From G963665925 sp963676345 (lineage in GTDB: Bacteria > Bacillota > Clostridia > Peptostreptococcales > Acidaminobacteraceae): 64,000 nt of DNA. Position numbers and translations under genes: made by a program. How positions within the stretch are numbered: the first letter of the stretch is position 1; every line of letters begins with the position of its first letter. Location: positions 806,001 to 870,000 of the forward strand of contig CAXXTS010000001.1 in NCBI GenBank assembly GCA_963676345.2, in the 5' to 3' direction. Shown here in pieces: positions 17,468 to 25,561 of this stretch. The notes under the pieces were generated by a model. The model saw nothing but the letters and a program-made list of their open reading frames with translations, made no database searches and was not told the origin of the DNA.

Positions 17468-17807
17468 CCGGATGCACCTCCTCAATTCGTATTTTTATAT
17501 ATTCACTATACGTCAATTCAATTCCTTGAAATCCGACAAATACCGTTTCCAGTATTGTTTGGCTTTTTTTCCATTGGTCCCGGGTCAGGTCAGCTGGAAG
17601 TTCGCAGTAAGCGTAGCCATCTTCACCGACTTCATAAATCAGATCAGAAATCTTCGCCACTTCTGCCAAAGCGTTAATGCCCATATAGGCTATAGCTGAA
17701 ACACCAGCACAGACTATGTCTTTGCCAATTTCATCAAACCCTGCATGTCCATCAACTTCAAATGAGAGGTACTCATCTTTATTCTTTCTAAAACGAATTG
17801 TAATCAT
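17454..17807 (-). CDS. prp: Ribosomal-processing cysteine protease Prp
   Basis: 117 residues. Prp removes the N-terminal extension of L27. The catalytic His in DGHAGF (~19-24) and Cys in DIVCAGVSAI (~30-40) are in the expected spacing. It sits between rplU and rpmA, the usual position, and its substrate L27 next door carries the matching cleavage motif. Confidence 0.95.
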   Translation of the reverse strand: MITIRFRKNKDEYLSFEVDGHAGFDEIGKDIVCAGVSAIAYMGINALAEVAKISDLIYEVGEDGYAYCELPADLTRDQWKKSQTILETVFVGFQGIELTYSEYIKIRIEEVHPDAKS

Positions 17808-17812
17808 ATTAA

Positions 17813-18124
17813 TTACAGAGTAATCTTTTCGATTTGAACCTTAGTGAATGGTTGACGATGACCGTTCTTGTTTCTGTAATCTTTTTTAGCTTTGTACTTG
17901 TAAACGATTACTTTTTTAGCTTTACCGTTTGCAAGAACCTTAGCAGAAACTTTAGCGCCTTCTACGATTGGAGCACCAACTGTAAGACCGTTGTCACCAG
18001 ATACTGCAAGTACTTGATCGAAATCTACAGACTCACCCGCTTCAACGTTCAATTTTTCAATGAACAGCGTGTCGCCTTCTTGTACTCTGTATTGCTTGCC
18101 GCCAGTTTTAATGATTGCGTACAT
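17813..18124 (-). CDS. rplU: Ribosomal protein L21
   Basis: 103 residues: MYAIIKTGGKQYRVQEGDTL at the start and a basic C-terminus (KKDYRNKNGHRQPFTKVQIEKI) typical of L21, a 50S protein. The ATG at 18124 follows GAGGAGGTG; the open frame extends 102 bases upstream but without a site. First gene of rplU-prp-rpmA. A structured leader may precede it. Confidence 0.97.
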   Translation of the reverse strand: MYAIIKTGGKQYRVQEGDTLFIEKLNVEAGESVDFDQVLAVSGDNGLTVGAPIVEGAKVSAKVLANGKAKKVIVYKYKAKKDYRNKNGHRQPFTKVQIEKITL

Positions 18125-18270
18125 TCTCGCACCTCCTCTGTTAAGACTCGCCATAACCAGGTACATAGGGAACAGTCCCAATGTTTCAAACCCGTTTTGT
18201 GCGGATACCCATTTACCCATGCACACTTAAGCGCATAGTATGAGCGCGTGTTTAATATAAACATGCGAAC
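18125..18270 (-). promoter_or_regulatory. Possible L21 operon leader RNA
   Basis: The ~150-base untranslated stretch before rplU contains several short pairable segments, for example GGGACTGTTCCC (about 18178-18167) and GGGTATCCGCACAAAACGGG. Bacillota commonly carry an autoregulatory L21 leader at this position. I cannot confirm the consensus by eye. Confidence 0.3.
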
Positions 18271-18277
18271 ATTAGAA

Positions 18278-19774
18278 TTATATATGATACAGCTTAGAAT
18301 TTCCAGTCTTTTTTGCAAAATCCTCTATTTTTTCTTGTTCATCTGCACGCAGACGTTGAAATTGCTTCTGTTCACTTAGAAGGTAGAATACTTTAAAACC
18401 CGTTTTTTCAGTGTACGCATGTACTTGCGACCGGTTTTTCAGAATATACGTGTGAACATGCTCGGGTATAGCATACAGAACCGCCGAGGCATCGGTATGT
18501 CCTCTATAGTATGCCAATTCTCTTACAAGTGCATCCAGCATGTACTCACTGTTTTTTACATACCCGCTTGCAGCACAATGTGCACATTCAATTGACGTTT
18601 TTTCAAGAACGCTTTCGACAGATTTACGCCGAGTCATCTCTAAAATCCCCAGTGTAGTCAGTCCATGAATGGTCACTCGATTGCGGTCTGCCAGTACAAA
18701 TTTTCGCATCTTTTGAACCAGTTTTTCTTTAAGGGCTAAATCTGTCATATCGATAAAATCAATCAGAATAATACCACTAAGTGCCCTAATTTTAATCAGT
18801 TTGGCAATCATACGCGCCGCTTCCAAATTCACTTTGTAAGCCGTCATATCCATACTTGCCTTCCCAGTATGCTGACCGGAATTCACATCGATAACTGTGA
18901 GGGCCTCTGTTTCATCGACAAATAAATAGGCACCACTTGGAAGATCAATACGTCTATCGAAACAAACTTTAAGTGCTTGTTCTACCAGATATGCCTCAAA
19001 TACAGGTTGAGACTGTGTATAATGTTCAATCACCGTTCCACCACCAAGTGCTTCCGCTTCAACAAAGGCCTTAATCTGGCTGTAGATAGACTGGTCATTC
19101 ACAGTGACCTTATCAAGTTTTCGCTTTAGCGCATCCCGAAGAACAGTCGTAATAAAACTGTCGCCAGCATCTACACACATGGGGGTCTTTCCCAGTACAC
19201 GGTAGCGCTCTATATACTTAAAGCGGTCTAATAGCTTATCCAGATCAGCCTCAAGTTTGGCACTCGACTGCCCCTTTGAAGACGTTCTTAAAATACCACC
19301 AAAAGATGGGTCAAGATGCGCCTTCAGCCATGCTTTAAGCCGCTCAGTTTCATCGGCATCCTCTATCTGACGACTAACTCCAATATGTGGATCTTGTGGC
19401 ATCAGCACCATATAGTCGCCAGTAAGTCCGATGCGCATCGATACCTTAGCGCCCTTGGTTCCTGCTTCATCCTTAACCACCTGTACAAGGACTTCATCGC
19501 CTGTTTTGAGCAAATCGCCTATGCGGTCTTCACGACGACCGCGCTTTCCGGCTTTTAACATGTCCAGCTTACTCAAATAGGCGTTTTTTTCAAGACCAAT
19601 GTCAACAAAGGCCGCATCCATCCCAGGAATGACATCTGAAACGCGTCCCTTATAAATGTTCCCAACAAGTGAGCCTGCCTCATTTTTTTCAATGCGAAAA
19701 TCAGCAAGTTTACCGTCCTCAAGTAAAGCTGCGCGGGTGTAATATGCACTTTTGTCAACGACCAGCTGTCTCAT
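18278..19774 (-). CDS. rng: Ribonuclease E/G family endoribonuclease
   Basis: 498 residues. The N-terminal S1 domain (LVGNIYKGRVSDVIPGMDAA, FVDIGLEKNAYL ~37-70), the catalytic DNase I-like part with TVIDVNSG and IILIDFIDM (~285-345), and the zinc-link Cys pair (CAHC, ~400) are present. It cuts single-stranded RNA, including rRNA precursors and mRNA. It lies between the radical-SAM pair and rplU, as in many Clostridia. The length matches RNase G rather than the longer RNase E. Confidence 0.94.
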   Translation of the reverse strand: MRQLVVDKSAYYTRAALLEDGKLADFRIEKNEAGSLVGNIYKGRVSDVIPGMDAAFVDIGLEKNAYLSKLDMLKAGKRGRREDRIGDLLKTGDEVLVQVVKDEAGTKGAKVSMRIGLTGDYMVLMPQDPHIGVSRQIEDADETERLKAWLKAHLDPSFGGILRTSSKGQSSAKLEADLDKLLDRFKYIERYRVLGKTPMCVDAGDSFITTVLRDALKRKLDKVTVNDQSIYSQIKAFVEAEALGGGTVIEHYTQSQPVFEAYLVEQALKVCFDRRIDLPSGAYLFVDETEALTVIDVNSGQHTGKASMDMTAYKVNLEAARMIAKLIKIRALSGIILIDFIDMTDLALKEKLVQKMRKFVLADRNRVTIHGLTTLGILEMTRRKSVESVLEKTSIECAHCAASGYVKNSEYMLDALVRELAYYRGHTDASAVLYAIPEHVHTYILKNRSQVHAYTEKTGFKVFYLLSEQKQFQRLRADEQEKIEDFAKKTGNSKLYHI

Positions 19775-19790
19775 GCTGCATCACCTAACC

Positions 19791-20498
19791 TTACATATCA
19801 TAGAGTGGAATGCGCTTACCCTCAACACGTGTATAAAGCTCTAGTCTATGAATTCGATATGACTCTACTGATGCATCGAGCCCAAGCTCTTTCATGAGGA
19901 GTTCGACTAAAAGTTCAGGCTTTAAGTTTCCGTTTGAACCTGTTGCAACCGTTAATCTATAAATAGAACGGTCTGCTTCTGAGAGGACATTCATCGCCTC
20001 ATAGACCCATGGTCTAATATTGATTTCTCTTAATTTTCCTTTTTTGTTTTTCTTCTGAATAATAATTTCGTCTTTGTTTAAAAAGGCTTTTAGAGATTCT
20101 TTTTCATTACGCTGTTCAGGTGCTTTTACCGTTTTTTCAAAGCGCACTTCAACAAGGTACTCAGAAGATTCTACGCACGCCATCAATTTGCCCTTTGGCA
20201 CGATTTCCTTAGCACGTACAAATTCTAGTGCTGATGGGACAGTTTCCTTGTGCTTTTCTATAAATGCATCAATATCAACTGGCTCTGTCAATTCTACCTC
20301 TACAATTTCAGCTTCGCTTGATACCCCTACAGAAAGCGGAGCCGCAAATGAAATTTTAGGATGTGGGTTGAAGCCCTGAGAAAACTTAAGTGGAAGCTCC
20401 ATGCGTCTGAAGGTTCTCTCCATGAATCGCACCATTTCAAGATGCGATAAAAATTTCAGATGATCCTTTTTTACATACTGTATTCTTAAAGTTGACAT
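19791..20498 (-). CDS. TIGR03936/DUF2344 family radical-SAM-associated protein
   Basis: 235 residues. It begins TLRIQYVKKDHLKFLSHLEM and has SQGFNPHPKISFAAPLSVGV near residue 40, the signatures of the family always found beside the TIGR03960 radical SAM protein. The ATG overlaps the stop of that gene by one base (TAATG), so translation is coupled. Function not established; the placement before rng suggests an RNA or ribosome modification role, which is inference. Confidence 0.9.
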   Translation of the reverse strand: MSTLRIQYVKKDHLKFLSHLEMVRFMERTFRRMELPLKFSQGFNPHPKISFAAPLSVGVSSEAEIVEVELTEPVDIDAFIEKHKETVPSALEFVRAKEIVPKGKLMACVESSEYLVEVRFEKTVKAPEQRNEKESLKAFLNKDEIIIQKKNKKGKLREINIRPWVYEAMNVLSEADRSIYRLTVATGSNGNLKPELLVELLMKELGLDASVESYRIHRLELYTRVEGKRIPLYDM

Positions 20499-22330
20499 TA
20501 GCAGCCTCCTTTAAATAAGTCAATGTTCACACCACAACCGGTGCAGCCATTTCGACAATCCGGCGTTACTTCTGCACGTGTCGCCTTATCGTTTTCGCGC
20601 ATCAGGAATGCTTTTGTCACACCAATATCAATAAAGTCCCAAGGCAACACTTCATCATAAGAACGCTCTCTTGAAGCGTAGAAGTAGGGATCGATGCCAA
20701 GCTCTTCAAAGGCATTCATCCAGTTCTCAAAGACAAAATACTCCTGCCAGCCGTCAAACTTCGACCCTTTTTCCCAAGTTCTGATAAGGGCTTCTCCAAT
20801 GCGTCTGTCACCACGTGCCACAACCCCTTCAAGGAAGCTAGTGTGTGCGTCGTGATAGTTGAATTTCACAGAGCGGTCTTTAATAGATGCTCTTACGATT
20901 TTCTGCTTTTCTTCAAATGTCTCAAGCTTGTCCTGTGCCATCCACTGAAATGGTGTAAATGGCTTTGGTACAAAACATGACGCACTGAGCGTTACCGTAA
21001 GTCTGCCTGCGCGCATGCCTCTTGGTATGTCATAGTATAGGTTTGCAACCTGGTTTCCAAGGGCACCAATGCCTTCTAAATCTTCCTGTCCTTCAGTTGG
21101 AAGACCAATCATGAAGTAAAGTTTGACCTTACTCCACCCCAGACTAAAGATGCGTTCCATTGTAGACATGAGATCTTCTTCTGTGACCCCTTTATTGATA
21201 ACATCACGCATACGCTGTGTGCCTGCCTCTGGTGCAAATGTCAGACCCGTTTTACGAACCTTTTGAATTTGCTCTATTACAGAAACTGAGAATGAGTTCA
21301 GTCTAAGCGAAGGCAGTGACACACCAATCTTATTTTTTTCGTGTTCTGCAATGAGACCGCGAATCAGCTCATCTATTTTACTGTAGTCCATAGTGCTAAG
21401 AGACGCGAGTGACAACTCTTCAAAGCCCGTTGAGCTGATTAGTTTCTGAGCAGCTTCTTGTATAACATCTACACTTTTCTCTCGAACGGGACGATAAATC
21501 ATCCCAGCCTGACAAAAACGACAGCCTGCGGTACAGCCTCTAAATATCTCAACCATAGCTCTATCATGTACAGTATCCATATAAGGCACAATCACACTCT
21601 CAGGATAAAAAACACTGTCCAAGTCTTTGATAATACGCTTTCGCACTATAGCAGGCACACCTTCTTCAATAGGAGCAAAGTTCTTAATTGTTCCATCTTC
21701 TTTATACTCAACTTCATATAAAGACGGTACATACACACCCTGAATGTCTGCAAGTGCTCTTAGAATGGTTTTTCTTGAATGACCTTGAGCCTTCATGTCT
21801 TTAATACAGTCAATAACCTCAAGCGTCACTTCTTCACCTTCACCCAGTACAAAGACATCTATTAAAATTGCGAGTGGTTCAGGATTGTAGGCACACGGTC
21901 CGCCAGCAATAATAAATGGATCTGACTGCTCACGCTCTGATGTTCTAAGCGGCACACCACCAAGATCCAGCATATTGATAATGTTTGTGTAAGATAATTC
22001 ATACTGAAGGGTAAACCCAATAACGTCTAAATCCTTCACAGGGGACTTTGTTTCAACTGTAAACAGGGGCACATTTTCTTTTCGCATTTCAGCTTCAAGA
22101 TCTGTCCAAGGTGCAAAAATACGTTCACAGTAAACATCTTCACGGTCGTTGAGCACGCCGTAAAGAATATGCATGCCTAAGTGTGACATGCCCACTTCAT
22201 ATACATCTGGAAAAGCAAATCCGAAACGGAAAAGGCCTTCAGTGATTTCCTTTTGTACACTGTTGATTTCGCCGCCAATATACCTAGATGGCTTTTCAAC
22301 ACGATAAAGAATATCGTCCAGTTTTTTCAT
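20498..22330 (-). CDS. TIGR03960 family B12-binding-like/radical SAM protein
   Basis: 610 residues. The N-terminal part resembles a B12-binding fold (FRFGFAFPDVYEVGMSHLGM; LGEGEEVTLEVIDCI). The radical SAM Cys triad GCTAGCRFCQAG lies near residue 285, and a Cys-rich tail (CRNGCTGCGVN) ends the protein. It would bind a [4Fe-4S] cluster and SAM. The ATG at 22330 is preceded by AGAGG; a TTG one codon earlier is an alternative with better spacing. Substrate unknown for the family. Confidence 0.9.
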   Translation of the reverse strand: MKKLDDILYRVEKPSRYIGGEINSVQKEITEGLFRFGFAFPDVYEVGMSHLGMHILYGVLNDREDVYCERIFAPWTDLEAEMRKENVPLFTVETKSPVKDLDVIGFTLQYELSYTNIINMLDLGGVPLRTSEREQSDPFIIAGGPCAYNPEPLAILIDVFVLGEGEEVTLEVIDCIKDMKAQGHSRKTILRALADIQGVYVPSLYEVEYKEDGTIKNFAPIEEGVPAIVRKRIIKDLDSVFYPESVIVPYMDTVHDRAMVEIFRGCTAGCRFCQAGMIYRPVREKSVDVIQEAAQKLISSTGFEELSLASLSTMDYSKIDELIRGLIAEHEKNKIGVSLPSLRLNSFSVSVIEQIQKVRKTGLTFAPEAGTQRMRDVINKGVTEEDLMSTMERIFSLGWSKVKLYFMIGLPTEGQEDLEGIGALGNQVANLYYDIPRGMRAGRLTVTLSASCFVPKPFTPFQWMAQDKLETFEEKQKIVRASIKDRSVKFNYHDAHTSFLEGVVARGDRRIGEALIRTWEKGSKFDGWQEYFVFENWMNAFEELGIDPYFYASRERSYDEVLPWDFIDIGVTKAFLMRENDKATRAEVTPDCRNGCTGCGVNIDLFKGGC

Positions 22331-22506
22331 CAATTTGATCGCCTCTCTATACTTTATGTGTTCCAATAAACACCTTTTTGATGTTTTTTACTCTCGTTAA
22401 CTTGTCTATTTTATCAGATTCCTTATATATTTCAACCTATACATAGAAAGCGCCGAAGCAAATCTCCGTGTTACCAAAGAAGACACACTCCAGCGCTGTA
22501 CACACT

Positions 22507-23625
22507 CTAGTCCATATAAAGAAAGGAACCGCGCATTCTGCGCATATATACATTCAGAACTATCCCAATAGCAAGCAAGCTTGTAATCAGAGAACTACCA
22601 CCATAACTTAAAAACGGTAGCGTTACACCGGTTACAGGCATGATGCCCATAGTCATTCCGATATTTTCAAATATTTGAAATGCAAACATAAATACGACAC
22701 CAATAACAATCAGGGATCCGTAATCATCTTTTGACTTAATAGAAATAGTCAGCATACGCATCATGAGCAGGAAGTAGAGGAATATAACCACAGCGCCTCC
22801 TACAAACCCAAGTTCCTCGCCAAGAACTGCAAATATGAAATCTGTTTCTCGAACTGGAAGATAATCGTACCTGTGATAAACACCATTGAAGAGTCCACGG
22901 CCTAGAAACATCCCTGATCCGATTGTGATCTTAGACTGCATCACCTGATAATTGCCCTGCAGCGTTGGATCATTTGGATTTAAAAATGCATCAATCCGGT
23001 CCTTCTGATGCTGCATCATGTTCATATAGGCAATAGGTAAGGATATCGCCGCAGTAACAAGACCTCCTGCAATGATTTTATAACTCAGACCCGCGCAAAA
23101 GAGCATGCCTATTGCAATAAATACAAAGACCAGTGCTGTCCCAAGGTCCGGTTGAAGCAGCAATAACAATACAAACGGTGCCAGATGTAAGATGGGTGCA
23201 ATCAGGCTTCTAATCGATGTAAAGGTATCTTTGCGCTCTTCGAGCATATGGGCATAGGTTAGAATAAATCCTATCTTGGCAATTTCTGCTGGCTGAAAAT
23301 ACAGTATGCCAAGGTCGATCCAACTTCTTGCACCAAACTGTATAACGCCCAATCCTGGAATATAGACTGTTAACATAATCAGAATGGACATAATATATAC
23401 GAACCTGTGAAAATCCTTGAAGCTCTTGTAATCAAAACTCATTGCAATCAGCATGGCAACCAGGCCGATTAGAAATCCAAGCGCCTGATTTCGAACTTCA
23501 CGCGTCATACCGACAATATGTGCATCTGTCGCACTCGTAATCATCACCATACCAGATATGAATAGGAGCAGGACTATTGCGATTAAATTGAAATCTATTG
23601 TTTTTAAGTAGTTCTTATTTATCAA
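22507..23625 (-). CDS. rodA: RodA/FtsW/SpoVE peptidoglycan glycosyltransferase
   Basis: 372 residues with about ten membrane segments. It polymerises lipid II with PBP2 in the elongation complex. SEDS signatures include QPAEIAKIGFILTYA, LLLQPDLGTALVF and the late NIGMTMGIMPVTGVTLPFLSYGG region. RodA is preferred over FtsW because of the location directly after minE in an mre-mrdA-min cluster. A hairpin-like element (about 23677-23710) separates it from minE. Confidence 0.93.
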   Translation of the reverse strand: MINKNYLKTIDFNLIAIVLLLFISGMVMITSATDAHIVGMTREVRNQALGFLIGLVAMLIAMSFDYKSFKDFHRFVYIMSILIMLTVYIPGLGVIQFGARSWIDLGILYFQPAEIAKIGFILTYAHMLEERKDTFTSIRSLIAPILHLAPFVLLLLLQPDLGTALVFVFIAIGMLFCAGLSYKIIAGGLVTAAISLPIAYMNMMQHQKDRIDAFLNPNDPTLQGNYQVMQSKITIGSGMFLGRGLFNGVYHRYDYLPVRETDFIFAVLGEELGFVGGAVVIFLYFLLMMRMLTISIKSKDDYGSLIVIGVVFMFAFQIFENIGMTMGIMPVTGVTLPFLSYGGSSLITSLLAIGIVLNVYMRRMRGSFLYMD

Positions 23626-23715
23626 CCAATCACCTCACTGACCAGCACCGCTGCCTATAAGTAAGCAGCCAGCATGCTAAAGCCCCCGAAACGGTATGCA
23701 TCCGGAGGCTAGAAC

Positions 23716-23976
23716 TTATCGTTTCATGTTTTTAATCGGAATGCTTGCAATTAAAGCAGGCCTTCCATTTTCTTCTGCTTCAGTGATTTTGATATCAAGT
23801 CCATTTTCATCAAAATCAATGTGCCCCTTTAAGGCCTTCAGAAGATCTTCTTTAACTTCTTCAAGAAAGTCTGGCGAGCAATTCGCACGGTCATGAACGA
23901 GTACAAGTTTCAATCTCTCCTTGGCGACATTCTTGCTCGAATCTTCCTTACTTAAAAACTTCAGTAGATCAAACAT
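23716..23976 (-). CDS. minE: Cell division topological factor MinE
   Basis: 86 residues: N-terminal membrane-targeting/anti-MinCD helix region (FDLLKFLSKEDSSKNVAKER then LKLVLVHDRANCSPDFLEEV) and a C-terminal topological domain (HIDFDENGLDIKITEA). MinE releases MinD from the membrane and creates the pole-to-pole pattern. Its presence means an oscillating Min system rather than the DivIVA-only type. It follows minD by 12 bases. Confidence 0.95.
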   Translation of the reverse strand: MFDLLKFLSKEDSSKNVAKERLKLVLVHDRANCSPDFLEEVKEDLLKALKGHIDFDENGLDIKITEAEENGRPALIASIPIKNMKR

Positions 23977-23988
23977 GCTTGTCCTCCC

Positions 23989-24786
23989 TTACTTGCTGAA
24001 AGAAAATAATTTCTTGATTTTATCAAACAGACCGTCCTGCAATTCAAGTTCAAGGAACGGCACCTCTTCTCCAGTGATTCGCTTAGAAATATTCATAAAA
24101 GCCTGTCCAGATAAAGACGTATCGTTATTGATCGCAGGCTCGCCACGATTTGTACTCACAACAACATGTTCATCGTCAGGAACAACGCCCATCAAGTCGA
24201 TTGCTAAAATGTCTGTCATATCTTCAATATTCATCATATCGCCTCGTTTTACCATGTCGATACGAATTCTATTCACAATGAGTGTAGGATCATTAAGCTC
24301 TGCTGCTTCTAACAGGCCAATAATTCTATCTGCATCCCGCACTGCTGAAATTTCAGGTGTTGTTACTACAACAGCTCTGTCAGCACCTGCAATGGCATTT
24401 CTAAAACCACGTTCAATACCTGCAGGGCAATCTACCAGTACAAAATCGTGTGTTTCTTTCAAAGCATCTGTCAATTTTTTCATCTGTTCTGGCGAAACGG
24501 CGTCTTTATCTTTCGTTTGAGCGGCAGGCAAAAGGTACAAGCCTTCAAAACGCTTATCTTTAATAAGCGCCTGCTTCATTCTGCACGTTTCATTTACTAC
24601 ATCAACAATGTCATATACAATTCGATTTTCTAGTCCAAGAACAACGTCTAGATTTCGAAGACCGATATCCGCATCGATTACAACTACTTTTTTTCCTAGC
24701 TTTGCAAGTCCAGCGCCAATGTTTGCAGTTGTAGTTGTCTTTCCTACACCGCCTTTGCCAGACGTAATTACGATGACTTCACCCAT
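23989..24786 (-). CDS. minD: Septum site-determining ATPase MinD
   Basis: 265 residues. The deviant Walker A GKGGVGKTTT (~10-19) with both Lys, the switch DCPAGIERGF and the C-terminal amphipathic helix (LFDKIKKLFSF) that binds the membrane are all visible. It recruits MinC and is displaced by MinE. Confidence 0.98.
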   Translation of the reverse strand: MGEVIVITSGKGGVGKTTTTANIGAGLAKLGKKVVVIDADIGLRNLDVVLGLENRIVYDIVDVVNETCRMKQALIKDKRFEGLYLLPAAQTKDKDAVSPEQMKKLTDALKETHDFVLVDCPAGIERGFRNAIAGADRAVVVTTPEISAVRDADRIIGLLEAAELNDPTLIVNRIRIDMVKRGDMMNIEDMTDILAIDLMGVVPDDEHVVVSTNRGEPAINNDTSLSGQAFMNISKRITGEEVPFLELELQDGLFDKIKKLFSFSK

Positions 24787-24809
24787 TTTATAGCCTCCTG
24801 TTCACTTTC

Positions 24810-25454
24810 TTATAAATACGGTTCAATCATGATATTTCTATCTTTGACATAGGCAATTTCAGGACGTGTAGGTCCGTCAATATCCTCGTCAGGCGACCGC
24901 GTTATTAATGATCCTATTCGAAGCTGAGTCGGTTGAAGTCTCTGTGCAACGACCCAAGCACTTTCGTTCCCGTCAGCACCTGCGTGCGCTACGCCTCGCA
25001 GATTTCCAAATACAGCAATATTTCCAAAAGCAATAACCTCTGCTCCCGGATTAACGTCTCCAAGAACGACGACGTTGCCCTCAAAGCTAACGCTCCTGCC
25101 TGAGCGCAGAGTGCCGCGCACAAATTTTGTTACGCCTTCCTCAAGCCCTTCAAACATGGACGGTTCAACAGTTTTAGTTTTTGGCTCCTCACGCTTTGGC
25201 TGTATGTAAGGTTTCATGGATGTAACCAGCATCCCAAAATCCCTGCTGAAAATTTCAGCCAACGTGGACTCCTCAGTAACATGAAGCGCTCGCCCCTCTG
25301 TACCGATTACTTTTGCGCCTTTAAAAAAATGATTAGATGTTTTTAACTTGGCATCCAGCGCCTGAATGATTTCATCAAACTTAACGCTTTCATCCATCTG
25401 AATGATAATGCCTTTTTTAGTTCCCTTGAATTCGATTAAAGTGTTTAGCCCCAC
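24810..25454 (-). CDS. minC: Septum site-determining protein MinC
   Basis: 214 residues. The N-terminal FtsZ-inhibiting domain (GLNTLIEFKGTKKGIIIQMD) and the C-terminal beta-helix (FVRGTLRSGRSVSFEGNVVV, GDVNPGAEVIAFGNI, VFGNLRGVAHAG) that binds MinD are complete. The start is a GTG with GGGGG 7-8 bases upstream. First of minCDE; mrdA ends 107 bases before. Confidence 0.96.
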   Translation of the reverse strand: MGLNTLIEFKGTKKGIIIQMDESVKFDEIIQALDAKLKTSNHFFKGAKVIGTEGRALHVTEESTLAEIFSRDFGMLVTSMKPYIQPKREEPKTKTVEPSMFEGLEEGVTKFVRGTLRSGRSVSFEGNVVVLGDVNPGAEVIAFGNIAVFGNLRGVAHAGADGNESAWVVAQRLQPTQLRIGSLITRSPDEDIDGPTRPEIAYVKDRNIMIEPYL

Positions 25455-25561
25455 GCTATAACCCCCAAGTATTCTACTTGTTGATGATCATTGTCGTGCA
25501 TCAAAATATATCTTTCTTTATTATATATTGAAAAGTCACTTTACAAAAGGCAAATCGTCTG

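Noticed and set aside
23921..24520. 199-codon plus-strand frame opposite minD
   Set aside because: Ser/Thr-rich shadow of a certain gene; no ribosome site.
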